Source: Marinomonas posidonica IVIA-Po-181
GTDB lineage: Bacteria; Pseudomonadota; Gammaproteobacteria; Pseudomonadales; Marinomonadaceae
Assembly: GCF_000214215.1 (NCBI RefSeq)
Contig: NC_015559.1
Location: 558,001-622,000 of the forward strand
Reading direction: 5' to 3'
DNA: 64,000 nucleotides
The notes under the pieces are model-generated. The model did no database searches, was not told the DNA's origin, and worked only from the letters and a program-made list of their open reading frames with translations. Positions 27,939-36,598 of this stretch are shown here, piece after piece. The position numbers were made by a program, and so were the translations under genes. How positions within the stretch are numbered: position 1 is the stretch's first letter; every line of letters begins with the position of its first letter.

Positions 27939-29456
27939 ATGAGTTTAGCGACTATCTACAGTCGCGCCCGTGTTGGCGTGGCATCCCCTCTTGTTACTGT
28001 TGAAACTCACATTTCCAATGGTCTGCCTTCTCTTAATATTGTCGGCTTACCCGAAGCAGCTGTTCGAGAAGCCAAAGATAGAGTACGCAGTGCCATTATC
28101 AACAGTCATTTTGAATTTCCCACCCGTAGAGTAACCATTAACCTCGCCCCAGCCGATTTACCCAAAGAAGGTGGACGTTACGATTTAGCCATTGCCATCA
28201 GTGTATTGGTGGCATCCGGACAGCTTGGAGAGTTAAATTTAGGTAATATGGAATTTATTGGCGAGTTGGCTTTATCGGGAGATATTCGAGGTGTTTCTGG
28301 TTTATTACCGTCAGCGATTGCTTGTTATCAATCGAATCGGCAATTGATTCTTCCGGCAGACAATCAAGCTGAAGCCGCACTAGTAGAAGGTCACTCCATT
28401 TTTGCCAAGCATTTAACGCAAGTGACAGCGCATTTACTTAAACAAAGTGCACTACCTCTTTGTCAGGGGCGTCCTGAAATGGATCTTCCTTCACAACAAG
28501 CCTTTAATGACATGCGTGATGTGAAAGGGCAATATCAAGCAAGACGAGCGTTAGAAGTGGCGGCTGCTGGTGGTCATAATTTGTTGTTTATTGGTCCAGC
28601 AGGCACAGGTAAAACCATGTTGGCATCTCGGCTTCCCAGTATTATGCCGCAGATGACCGAAGCCGAAGCCTTGTCTGTGGCGTCTGTGCAATCCGTTGCA
28701 GGTCGTAAAATGGGGCAAGATTGGCATTGGTCAGAGCGACCTTTTCGTTCGCCTCACCATTCTTGCTCGGCTGCCGCCTTAGTCGGTGGTGGCTCAATAC
28801 CAAAACCCGGTGAAGCGTCGCTAGCGCATTGTGGCGTGTTATTTTTAGATGAATTACCCGAGTTCGACCGCAAGGTGTTGGAAGTACTGAGAGAGCCTCT
28901 GGAAAATGGCGAAGTGCACATTTCACGAGCCCGTGGGCAGGTGACTTTTCCTGCCAGATTTCAATTAGTTGCCGCGATGAATGCCAGTAATGAAGCGTAT
29001 CATGGGGAGCAAGAGTATTATCAATCTAAGGCCAGTCAAAAATATTTAAAAAAACTCTCAGCCCCTTTTTTGGACCGCATTGATTTGCATGTGGAAGTAC
29101 CGCCATTACCGTCTGATGTGTTGGTGAATGTGCGGGAAGAGGGAGAGTCCAGTGACAGCATTCGTGTACGAGTGGAGCAAGCGGTGGCGAGACAAAGAGC
29201 TCGACAAGGTGTTCAAAATGCCTTGTTAAGTGGTCGTCAACTAGAAGCGATTTGCGCCTTGAGTGATGATGATAAACATTTTATGCAGCAAGCCTTGGAT
29301 ACGCTGAAACTATCAGCACGAGCTTATCATCGAGTGTTAAAAGTCGCCTTAACCTTGGCGGATTTGAATGACTCTGCTGTGACCAGAGCGCATTTAATGG
29401 AATCTCTTAGTTATCGTAAGATGGAGAAGACATTGGCATCCGTTTTGTCGAGCTGA
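27939..29456 (+). CDS. comM: YifB/ComM family Mg chelatase-like AAA+ ATPase
   Basis: A 505-residue AAA+ protein; ComM in other bacteria is a helicase that promotes branch migration during natural transformation. The N-terminal domain (SLATIYSRARVGVASPLVTVE, LPSLNIVGLPEAAVREAKDRVRSAI) is followed by Walker A IGPAGTGKTMLASRLP, Walker B GVLFLDELPEFDRKVLEVLREPLENG, and a C-terminal domain ending SARAYHRVLKVALTLADL. ATG 27939 follows AAGGAG by five bases; the frame is open upstream to 27879 but that extension is not conserved. Confidence 0.94.
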   Translation: MSLATIYSRARVGVASPLVTVETHISNGLPSLNIVGLPEAAVREAKDRVRSAIINSHFEFPTRRVTINLAPADLPKEGGRYDLAIAISVLVASGQLGELNLGNMEFIGELALSGDIRGVSGLLPSAIACYQSNRQLILPADNQAEAALVEGHSIFAKHLTQVTAHLLKQSALPLCQGRPEMDLPSQQAFNDMRDVKGQYQARRALEVAAAGGHNLLFIGPAGTGKTMLASRLPSIMPQMTEAEALSVASVQSVAGRKMGQDWHWSERPFRSPHHSCSAAALVGGGSIPKPGEASLAHCGVLFLDELPEFDRKVLEVLREPLENGEVHISRARGQVTFPARFQLVAAMNASNEAYHGEQEYYQSKASQKYLKKLSAPFLDRIDLHVEVPPLPSDVLVNVREEGESSDSIRVRVEQAVARQRARQGVQNALLSGRQLEAICALSDDDKHFMQQALDTLKLSARAYHRVLKVALTLADLNDSAVTRAHLMESLSYRKMEKTLASVLSS

Positions 29457-29528
29457 TGGTTTCATGGTCAGCTTGATATGGTCTATAGTGAGTACTGACA
29501 AGAAGCATTAAACAAACGAGACCTCATT

Positions 29529-30299
29529 ATGATGAAGCTCAGTTTAACATTGCTAGGTATTTTAACGGGATCATCAGTGATAGCGAACGACCGAGGCTTT
29601 GATCTTGAACTGGGTCCCTATATGTCCTATATGGACTATAGTGAGCACGATGAGGTGAGCCAATATGGCGTTCTGACCGGCTTACACGCTCGTTACTCTT
29701 CCTATTACAGCTTTTCTGTTCTATTCATCGATGTGTCTTATGCCAGTGATCAAATTAGCCAAAAAGGCGCAGGTAAAATTGAGTCAGTGAAAAATGAGGT
29801 ATATGACCTAAGAAGTATGATTGGTCGAGCTTTGTATGTGAATGACAGTTACCGAATTACGCCTTATTTGGGATTGGGTTACCGACGTTCTCTATTGGAC
29901 TCCCGAGGACAAGTGTCTACTACGTTAATTGAAGGCTATAAGAGCCAACAAGTGTATTTTTACAACCCCATTGGTATCGAATTTCAAGAGTTGGTAAGTG
30001 AAGCAAGTTGGGTGTTAGGTGCGCGAATTGAGTACGATATCGTGCTGTTGGCGAGAAATGAAACACGACTCTCTGCATCTGAAGGGTATCGAGCAATAGA
30101 AACCGATTTATCAAATGCGCGTGGCTACCACTTTTATCTTCAGTTACAACGTTTCTTGAACCCAGATGGTGGTGCGATTGTGATTGAACCCTTTTACAAA
30201 TATTGGCAAGCAAAAGATGCTGATGAAACCGGTTTAGCAGCGAATACTGCTGATCACTCTTCTAATGAATGGGGTGTGTCCCTGTTGTTGTCTTTTTAA
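29529..30299 (+). CDS. Putative outer-membrane beta-barrel protein, unknown function
   Basis: A 256-residue protein with a short signal peptide (MMKLSLTLLGILTGSSVIA, cleavage before NDRGF) and a mature part rich in alternating aromatic strands: LELGPYMSYMDYSE, YSFSVLFIDVSYASD, YRITPYLGLGYRRS, GYHFYLQLQRFL. It ends WGVSLLLSF with a C-terminal Phe, the outer-membrane insertion signature. I do not recognise a specific family; an eight- to ten-strand barrel is likely. It stands alone between comM and the repeat copy B. Confidence 0.6.
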   Translation: MMKLSLTLLGILTGSSVIANDRGFDLELGPYMSYMDYSEHDEVSQYGVLTGLHARYSSYYSFSVLFIDVSYASDQISQKGAGKIESVKNEVYDLRSMIGRALYVNDSYRITPYLGLGYRRSLLDSRGQVSTTLIEGYKSQQVYFYNPIGIEFQELVSEASWVLGARIEYDIVLLARNETRLSASEGYRAIETDLSNARGYHFYLQLQRFLNPDGGAIVIEPFYKYWQAKDADETGLAANTADHSSNEWGVSLLLSF

Positions 30300-30419
30300 T
30301 CTTCGCTATTTTTCAGTTCCCTATTTTTCAACACAGCATTTGGTTACAATTTTGCCACCCGTTTTGCTTTCTCCTTTGCAGAACAATTACTTTTGTGTTC
30401 TGGAGACTCTTTCTTCCTA

Positions 30420-30639
30420 GGGAAGGTACGAACAAGTTCACTGGCTAGGGCAAGGTGCTCCTCGGCAACCGCTCCTGCGTACACCACATCCTTGTGGTTA
30501 TGCGCTGCTCTAATCCCCTACATCCATATAGGGGTCAGCGTGGGAATAACTCTTTTTTATTCGAGGCAAGTTTGACCGTCCAATATCAGTATATTGGCAA
30601 CAAGCTTAACAAAGAATAAAAAGAGCTTCGCACCTTCCC
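30420..30639. repeat. MITE-like intergenic element, copy B (rearranged)
   Basis: The element begins GGGAAGGTACGAACAAGT and ends GCACCTTCCC, with TA on both outer sides. It shares TATTCGAGGCAAGTTT, TCCAATAT, TTGGCAACAAGC and TTAACAAAGAATAA with copies A and C. It lacks their CCCTTTGGGTCTTTC half and carries an unrelated GC-richer insert (about 30449-30540). Inverted ends are only about 13 bases, so it is a deleted or recombined member. It abuts the transporter gene's leader. Confidence 0.75.
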
Positions 30640-30722
30640 TAGAAATGGAATGGATTGAAAGGCATAAATTGGGAATCAATAATAATGAATGGCAGCCATG
30701 TGTTGGACATGATGTTGTCAAA

Positions 30723-31652
30723 ATGGAGTTTAAATATATGGTGATTCAGTTATTTCCTCTTTGGGCTATTTTGCTTTCAGTATTGGCTTTTTTTCAACCA
30801 GAGATGTTCGTTGGTTTGAAGTCTCAAATTATTCCTCTTCTTACAGTGATCATGCTGGCAATGGGATTAACCCTTAGCCCGAGTGATTTTAAACAGGTGC
30901 TTAAAAACGTTAAAGCAGTGGCGGTTGGTGTATTGCTGCAGTTTTTAGTGATGCCAATAGCGGCTTTCGGGGTGGCGTTTGCGTTTGGATTTGGTAACGA
31001 ACTGACGGTTGGCATGTTACTGGTTGGTAGCGTGGCTGGTGGTACCGCTTCAAACGTAATGTGCTACCTAGCGAAAGGTGACACGGCGCTGTCTATTTCC
31101 ATGACGGCCATTTCGACTTTGCTAGGTGTGGTTTTAACGCCTTTACTGGTGTCTTTGATGATAGGCCAGAGTGTTGATGTTCCTGTCCTGTCCATGTTGT
31201 GGAGTCTGTTTAAAATTGTTTTGTTACCGGTAGCCGCTGGCGTTTTGATTAATACTTTCTTCGCTAAATATGTGCGCAAAGCTGAAGTTGCATTCCCTTA
31301 TATTTCCATGTTCGTGATTGTGTTAATTATTGCAATTGTGGTGGCATTGAGTGCGTCAAAAATTGTTCAGGTAGGATTGATTGTCGCAGCGGCGGTGATT
31401 ATTCATAACAGTATTGGTTTTTTATTAGGTTATTGGGTCACCAAAGCCTTGGGTTTTGATGCTCGTGTGTGTCGTACCATTGCGTTTGAAGTGGGTTTAC
31501 AAAACTCTGGTTTGGCGGCGGCATTAGCGGTGAAATTCTTTACACCTATGGCGGCATTACCAGGCACGATTTTTAGCGTTTGGCATAATATTTCTGGTTC
31601 GTTGCTGGCCAGTTATTGGAGCCGTCGTTCGGTGGATAAAACCGAATCATAA
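30723..31652 (+). CDS. Bile acid:sodium symporter (BASS) family transporter
   Basis: A polytopic inner-membrane protein of about 309 residues with roughly ten helices. Family signatures are LTVIMLAMGLTLSPSDFKQVLKN near the N terminus, VGSVAGGTASNVMCYLAKGDTALSISMTAISTLLGVVLTPLL in the middle, and RTIAFEVGLQNSGLAAALAVKFF near the end. Members import organic anions with Na+; pantothenate, pyruvate and sulfur-containing acids are known substrates, and none can be chosen here. ATG 30723 or 30738 (nine bases after GGAG) may be the true start. The open frame reaches into the repeat at 30594 but that part is not protein-like. Confidence 0.88.
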   Translation: MEFKYMVIQLFPLWAILLSVLAFFQPEMFVGLKSQIIPLLTVIMLAMGLTLSPSDFKQVLKNVKAVAVGVLLQFLVMPIAAFGVAFAFGFGNELTVGMLLVGSVAGGTASNVMCYLAKGDTALSISMTAISTLLGVVLTPLLVSLMIGQSVDVPVLSMLWSLFKIVLLPVAAGVLINTFFAKYVRKAEVAFPYISMFVIVLIIAIVVALSASKIVQVGLIVAAAVIIHNSIGFLLGYWVTKALGFDARVCRTIAFEVGLQNSGLAAALAVKFFTPMAALPGTIFSVWHNISGSLLASYWSRRSVDKTES

Positions 31653-31671
31653 TTGCTATATTTCGGTTAGG

Positions 31672-31698
31672 AAAACGGGTAGCTTGGCTACCCGTTTT
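31672..31698. terminator. Bidirectional terminator between the BASS gene and the membrane-protein gene
   Basis: AAAACGGGTAGC and GCTACCCGTTTT form a perfect 12-bp stem with a three-base loop. The genes on either side converge on it, and T-rich ends occur in both directions. Confidence 0.9.
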
Positions 31699-31705
31699 GT
31701 TCGTA

Positions 31706-32899
31706 CTAAGCCTGCGCTATTGGTTGACCAATTGGATGGCGTAAGAGTTTTTTAGTGAGTTTAATAAGTGACATAATGGTAACGATTTGAATAATCAATA
31801 ACGCCATAATGCCAAGCCAATATATCGGGCTAAATTGATCAATTATGCCCGTTTTCACCCAACCAATGTGCCACCAGAACATACCCATTACAAAGAGTGC
31901 GACACCAGGACAAATCAGACCAAAGCTCACCGGACTTTCCTTGTCGCCATATAAGTAAGACGTTAGGTAGCCATTTTTCTTCATGACCTTATAGCCCAAG
32001 GCTAGTACGCCAATTTGCAGTGTAAAAAGTAGGCTTAAAGGTACAAAGAGTTGTCCAGCATGACTTTCTATGCCGAAGTGATGGCTAAGTCCATGTGACA
32101 GTCTGACCCAAGTAATGGCTAGAAGAGTAAGGATTGGAATCAGCATCCAGATACTGGGAGAGGCTGGCTGCGCTAAACCATGTTGCATCATCGCGGTGAT
32201 GCCTTTTACCAAGAAAAGGATGCCCAGCAAAATCGCAAAGGTCATAAATGCCAAGCTCAAGGTCGTTGCGATGGCAACAGTCGCGGCGACATGAGACATA
32301 GCTGCAGCCGCAGCAAAGCCAACAGCGAGCATGGCAAAGGTGAAGACACTGATGAGGCCAGATAAATGGTTATGCTCTTGGCTGCGATATCCACCATCAC
32401 TGATCATATGACTCATATAACGGGTAAACTGTTGACTGGCGACATAAGCAATGATGGCAAAAGCGAATAATGCACCAGGAAATAGGAACTCAACCAGGCT
32501 CCATAGACCAGGTACAAACAAAGCCCCCAATATAAAAAAGACATTAACCGTCATCGCTAAGGTGAGTGGTATGGCCATTTTTTGCAATTCTGCAGGGGTA
32601 TTGTCGAGTGCCTTTAACTCCGCTTTATGCTGGTAGCTTTCGATAATGTTCCAAATTAACAAAAGCAAATGCAGCAGGGCAAAAAGGAAGATGCCTATGA
32701 GGGCCAATAGAGTCATGACGGATAGCAGGTCTCCTTTGAGCAGCTGTGCATTCCAATCTGCATAGGTTGGTATCGGCGTTGCTTGATGGGGAATTAACCA
32801 CATAAGATACATAAAAAAGCTGACTGAAGTACCGCCCGCGCCAAGTGCCGCTAGCCAGTAACTTGGATGATATTGAATGTTTGGGTTCTTGCGAATCAT
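31706..32899 (-). CDS. Polytopic inner-membrane protein, possibly TsoY-like
   Basis: A 397-residue protein with about ten hydrophobic helices and no enzymatic motif. It begins with YHPSYWLAALGAGGTSVSFFMYLMWLIPH and later has FGLICPGVALFVMGMFWWHIGWV. The LICPG cysteine sits where, as I recall, related TsoY-family members may carry selenocysteine; this family call is from memory and uncertain. No SECIS analysis applies because the codon here is Cys. AGGAGG lies seven bases before the start. Control looks elaborate: a perfect palindrome at 32914-32947 and an FNR-like box at 32982-32995. The role is unknown; expression under low oxygen is inferred from the box. Confidence 0.6.
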   Translation of the reverse strand: MIRKNPNIQYHPSYWLAALGAGGTSVSFFMYLMWLIPHQATPIPTYADWNAQLLKGDLLSVMTLLALIGIFLFALLHLLLLIWNIIESYQHKAELKALDNTPAELQKMAIPLTLAMTVNVFFILGALFVPGLWSLVEFLFPGALFAFAIIAYVASQQFTRYMSHMISDGGYRSQEHNHLSGLISVFTFAMLAVGFAAAAAMSHVAATVAIATTLSLAFMTFAILLGILFLVKGITAMMQHGLAQPASPSIWMLIPILTLLAITWVRLSHGLSHHFGIESHAGQLFVPLSLLFTLQIGVLALGYKVMKKNGYLTSYLYGDKESPVSFGLICPGVALFVMGMFWWHIGWVKTGIIDQFSPIYWLGIMALLIIQIVTIMSLIKLTKKLLRHPIGQPIAQA

Positions 32900-32913
32900 G
32901 ATTCGCCTCCTAA

Positions 32914-32947
32914 GTAAATTATATTAGGTAAATCTAATATAATTTAC
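32914..32947 (-). promoter_or_regulatory. Perfect 14-bp inverted repeat in front of the membrane-protein gene
   Basis: GTAAATTATATTAG (32914-32927) and CTAATATAATTTAC (32934-32947) pair perfectly around GTAAAT. It ends 15 bases before the start codon and next to AGGAGG, so it can act as an operator or as an mRNA hairpin affecting translation. Confidence 0.7.
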
Positions 32948-32981
32948 TTTACTCTGATCTGCTCATTTAAAATGCCTATCT

Positions 32982-32995
32982 TTGACAAAGATCAA
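32982..32995. promoter_or_regulatory. FNR/Anr-like box
   Basis: TTGACAAAGATCAA matches the TTGAT-N4-ATCAA consensus at all but one position. It is 83-96 bases upstream of the membrane-protein gene and 106-119 bases upstream of rep; its position suits activation of the former. Confidence 0.55.
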
Positions 32996-33100
32996 TCAAA
33001 TTAGATTTTACTAATATAGTGATCGATGTTGTGTTTGTATCGAACCTTGGCTCTTCTCTGGTGTAGAATGTAGCTTTTATCCGTTCAGCTGTGAGCCCAT

Positions 33101-35149
33101 ATGAGTGAATCCTTACCTTCTATATCACAACGCATGCGCAATCTAAATGATCGCCAACTCGAAGCAGTGAAGCAGATTGACGGGCCTTTGCTTGTGTTGG
33201 CCGGTGCGGGATCGGGTAAAACCAGCGTAATCACCACGAAAATTGCCTACCTGATTCAAACTTGCGGTTTTAAGGCCAGCAGCATTATCGCCGTCACCTT
33301 TACTAACAAAGCGGCACGAGAAATGAAAGAACGTGTGGTGGGAATGCTGAGCAAAGAAGAAAGCCGAGGTCTGAGTATTTCGACATTTCACAATTTGGGA
33401 CTGCGTATTTTACGTCGAGAGTATCGTCGAGTTGGTTTAAAAGAAGGTTTTACTCTGTTTGATTCGCAAGACTCCCTGTCGTTGATTAAAGAAATTTTAG
33501 ACAAAGAGTTTAATGGTCAAACGGATTCCGCTGCTCATTGTCAGCATACTATTTCCAATTGGAAGAATGATCTGACCACGCCGCAAGAGGCCATGACCAA
33601 TGCGGACACAGAGGAATACCTTCTCGCAGCACAAGTGTACGTTCAATATCAGCGTTACCTTCGGGCTTACAATGCCGTGGATTTCGATGATTTGATTCTG
33701 TTGCCTGTTAGCCTCTTAATGTCGGATGAAGAGTTAAGAGATAAGTGGCAAAAGAAAGTACGTTACCTTCTGGTGGATGAGTGTCAGGATACCAATGCCA
33801 GTCAGTACGAGTTGATTCGTCTCTTGGCTGGCTTCCGTCGTTGTTTCACCTTAGTGGGGGACGATGACCAATCCATTTACGCATGGCGTGGTGCTCGACC
33901 AGAAAACCTAGAGCGCTTATCGGTAGACTATCCGAATTTGAAACTGGTCAAACTGGAGCAGAATTACCGTTCGACCAAAATCATACTGAAAGCCGCCAAC
34001 ACGTTAATAGCCAATAACCCACACGTGTACGATAAGTCTTTGTGGAGTGACTTGGGGTTAGGCGATCCGATTCGAGTTATGGTGACGCGCAATGAAGATG
34101 CCGAATCCGAACGTGTTGCAGCCGAAATCCAATCTCGTCACTTGCGTCACGACATACCCTATCGAGATTTTGCCATTCTCTATCGAGGCAACCATCAAGC
34201 ACGATTACTGGAAATTAAACTGCAAGCCTATCGCATCCCTTACAAGATGAACGGTGGCACTTCCTTCTTCTCTCGTGCTGAGATTAAGGACCTGATGGGC
34301 TATTTACGCCTTTTGGTAAACCCTGCGGATGATAATGCGTTTTTGCGAGTGGTGAATTTACCGCGTCGAGAAATTGGTCCAGCGACCTTGGAAAAAGTAG
34401 GCAATCTTGCCAATGCGCGTCAAGTCAGCTTATTCGAAGCCTCTGGGTATAAAGAGCTGGAAGACACTGTGACGGGTCGCTCTCTAAAAAGTTTGCAAGA
34501 TTTTGAGCGCTGGATGTCAACCTTACGCCAACGCTTGCAAGGGACTTCACCTGTTCCTGTGATAGAACAAATGATCCATGACATGGATTATTACGGCTGG
34601 ATACAAGAACAAAGTTCCTCAACCAAAGCCGCCGAGCGACGCATTGAAAACGTACGTTTTTTACTGGATTCCATTCAGCGCATGATGGAATCCGCTTGGG
34701 AAGAAGACGACAGTGCGGAGCTGGATCAAGCCATCAGTAAGCTTCTGTTAATCGATATGTTAGAGCGACAAGAAGAAGAGGAAGACGAAGACAAGGTGCA
34801 ATTGCTGACCTTACACGCTTCCAAAGGGTTGGAATATCCCCATGTCTTTTTGATTGGCTGTGAAGAAGAGTTACTGCCGCACCGTAATAGTATTGAAAAC
34901 GATGACATTGAAGAAGAGCGCCGTCTTGCTTATGTGGGGATTACTCGAGCGAAGCGGAGCTTATGCATTACCTTGGCTGCAAAGCGCCGACAATACGGCG
35001 AAGAAATTGACTGTCTCCCAAGTCGTTTTTTGGATGAATTGCCAGAAGAGGATTTGGTGTGGGAAGGCCGTGGCGATGAAGGCGAAAGTGCGAGAAAAGA
35101 GCGCGGTCAAGCCTCGTTATCCGCATTGAAGGCCATGCTGAACGATTAA
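33101..35149 (+). CDS. rep: ATP-dependent DNA helicase Rep
   Basis: A 682-residue UvrD/Rep superfamily 1 helicase that moves 3' to 5' and clears replication forks. Helicase motifs occur in order: RQLEAVKQIDGPLLVLAGAGSGKTSVI (Q motif and Walker A), AVTFTNKAAREMKERV (Ia), LLVDECQDTNASQYEL (II; DECQD where E. coli Rep has DEYQD), LVGDDDQSIYAWRGA (III), LEQNYRS (IV), LTLHASKGLEYPHVFLIG (V) and EERRLAYVGITRAKRSL (VI). Its stop overlaps the convergent cytochrome gene's stop by four bases. Confidence 0.96.
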   Translation: MSESLPSISQRMRNLNDRQLEAVKQIDGPLLVLAGAGSGKTSVITTKIAYLIQTCGFKASSIIAVTFTNKAAREMKERVVGMLSKEESRGLSISTFHNLGLRILRREYRRVGLKEGFTLFDSQDSLSLIKEILDKEFNGQTDSAAHCQHTISNWKNDLTTPQEAMTNADTEEYLLAAQVYVQYQRYLRAYNAVDFDDLILLPVSLLMSDEELRDKWQKKVRYLLVDECQDTNASQYELIRLLAGFRRCFTLVGDDDQSIYAWRGARPENLERLSVDYPNLKLVKLEQNYRSTKIILKAANTLIANNPHVYDKSLWSDLGLGDPIRVMVTRNEDAESERVAAEIQSRHLRHDIPYRDFAILYRGNHQARLLEIKLQAYRIPYKMNGGTSFFSRAEIKDLMGYLRLLVNPADDNAFLRVVNLPRREIGPATLEKVGNLANARQVSLFEASGYKELEDTVTGRSLKSLQDFERWMSTLRQRLQGTSPVPVIEQMIHDMDYYGWIQEQSSSTKAAERRIENVRFLLDSIQRMMESAWEEDDSAELDQAISKLLLIDMLERQEEEEDEDKVQLLTLHASKGLEYPHVFLIGCEEELLPHRNSIENDDIEEERRLAYVGITRAKRSLCITLAAKRRQYGEEIDCLPSRFLDELPEEDLVWEGRGDEGESARKERGQASLSALKAMLND

Positions 35150-35499
35150 CTATTGTCTAGCATGAATTGAATTGCGGCTTGAATTTCGTCATCACTGCAA
35201 TTGGAACACATACCTCTTGGTGGCATGGCATTTAATCCTTCAATAGCATGCTTTAACAAGGTTGGCATGCCTTTCTCTCTTCTAGGTAGCCAATCCGCTG
35301 AGTTTCCCAGTTTTGGTGCCCCCGCAACACCTTGCATGTGACAAGCCACGCAAAACGTATTAAATAGCTTACCGCCCGATCGTGCGGTGGAACCACTTGC
35401 ACTCAATGCCGCGGAACTCACTGTCATGCCAGTCATTATGATGAAGAGTATGGCGATCTGAGAAAAGACGGTATGGTGCTTAACGCTTTGATAAAGCAT
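35146..35499 (-). CDS. c5-like cytochrome, periplasmic
   Basis: With ATG 35499 the protein has 117 residues: a signal peptide (SQIAILFIIMTGMTVSSAALS), then a single-haem cytochrome c domain with haem motif FCVACHMQGV, the c5-type disulfide pair GMCSNCSD, and methionines in the AMPPRGM region as probable axial ligand. The open frame extends 63 residues further up but that part has no signal character. It is likely an electron carrier between respiratory complexes. It is convergent with rep, and a tRNA gene lies upstream on the other strand. Confidence 0.85.
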   Translation of the reverse strand: MLYQSVKHHTVFSQIAILFIIMTGMTVSSAALSASGSTARSGGKLFNTFCVACHMQGVAGAPKLGNSADWLPRREKGMPTLLKHAIEGLNAMPPRGMCSNCSDDEIQAAIQFMLDNS

Positions 35500-35699
35500 G
35501 AAGATTGGTTTCCTATAAAGTCCAGCGTAAGGGGATATGGATGAATTATCGGCCAGTTTTACGATTAGGTAAATGCAACGGATCAAGCTACTTGGATGAA
35601 TCACCCATTTTTCTGTGATTAAGCACTGGCATCCTGCGTGATTTCCTTTAGAATACGCACTCCTATTTACTTCTGATCGGTCGATCAAAAGTGTCTAAT

Positions 35700-35776
35700 G
35701 CGCCCGTAGCTCAGCTGGATAGAGCGTCGCCCTCCGGAGGCGAAGGTCGAAGGTTCAAATCCTTTCGGGCGTGCCA
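35700..35776 (+). tRNA. tRNA-Arg (anticodon CCG)
   Basis: A complete 77-base cloverleaf with CCA encoded. The acceptor stem GCGCCCG pairs with CGGGCGT, the anticodon stem TCGCC pairs with GGCGA around the loop CTCCGGA (anticodon CCG), and the T stem GAAGG pairs with CCTTT around TTCAAAT. It marks the boundary to the AT-rich aryl polyene region and may have served as an integration site. Confidence 0.97.
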
Positions 35777-35833
35777 TTTATATTAATAAAATTAAAATTT
35801 TATTTTTTTGTTTGATCTTCTATAGATTTTGGC

Positions 35834-36493
35834 ATGATCAAATTTATGATTTCAAAAAGTTTTAATCTTTTGCTTGCTTCAAGGTTCCATAAATTTATGA
35901 TTTCAATCTCATTATTAGACTTAAGTAAATGCAATCTAAATTCACCAGAGAATTGTGTTAATTATCTTATACCAAAACAATTAAATTATTTTAATAAAAT
36001 AAAGTCTGAAAAACGGCGCATGGAATATCTTTGGAGTCGAATTTTAATAAATAAATTGATCTTATCGCTTAAATCAAAGGCGTTTTTACTTGATAGTTAT
36101 AGAGATACTGAATATGGCCCTGTATTATTAAATTCTAAAGAGAATTTCTTTTTATCATTGTCTCATAGCAGTGATGCTATTGTTGTTGCTGTCTCTGATT
36201 TTCCTGTCGGAGTTGATGTTGAGTTGATGAAAAGAAGGGATAATTATAGGGATATGGCCAAACTTTTCATGACAAGTAGAGAATTGAAAGACTTTGATCA
36301 TCAAAGTGTTGATCATCAAAAAAAGTATTTCTATAACCTTTGGGTTTCAAAGGAAGCGATATTTAAATCATTGCCTAAGCATGAACAGCCAGGTTTATCG
36401 TTAGCTAATATCGCTATAAACAGCTTCCAGGGGAGTGTGGTATTTTTTTCTTGTTTGAGTGGGGGATACGCAATGGCTATCGCGGTAAAGTAA
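35834..36493 (+). CDS. apeB: 4'-Phosphopantetheinyl transferase (ApeB-like)
   Basis: The enzyme loads phosphopantetheine onto the acyl carrier proteins of the adjacent aryl polyene operon. The 219 residues contain the Sfp-type motifs: SLSHSSDAIVVAV, the Mg2+-binding GVDVELMKRRDNY and the WVSKEAIFK block. The DNA is strikingly AT-rich compared with the rep gene upstream. It lies on the strand opposite to the operon and converges on it, with a nested hairpin between. The exact start is uncertain (ATG 35834, 35846 and 35897 are all in frame); the conserved part begins near residue 50. Confidence 0.85.
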   Translation: MIKFMISKSFNLLLASRFHKFMISISLLDLSKCNLNSPENCVNYLIPKQLNYFNKIKSEKRRMEYLWSRILINKLILSLKSKAFLLDSYRDTEYGPVLLNSKENFFLSLSHSSDAIVVAVSDFPVGVDVELMKRRDNYRDMAKLFMTSRELKDFDHQSVDHQKKYFYNLWVSKEAIFKSLPKHEQPGLSLANIAINSFQGSVVFFSCLSGGYAMAIAVK

Positions 36494-36532
36494 TAGAATT
36501 GAAGAGGCGTTTACTAGACTCTACAGTTCTAT

Positions 36533-36598
36533 TACTAATAATTTATCAACAGATTAGACTAATTTTGTTAGGTCTAAAAATATTATTAGTACCTTTTT
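36533..36598. terminator. Nested hairpin between apeB and apeR, probable terminator
   Basis: Outer arms TACTAATAAT (36533-36542) and ATTATTAGTA (36582-36591) enclose inner arms TTAGAC (36554-36559) and GTCTAA (36572-36577). TTTTT follows on the plus strand. It overlaps the last codons of the minus-strand operon and lies between convergent genes. Confidence 0.55.

Noticed and set aside
30393..30575. A 60-codon open frame over the left part of repeat copy B
   Set aside because: It crosses the repeat boundary and is not conserved in copies A and C, so it is chance.
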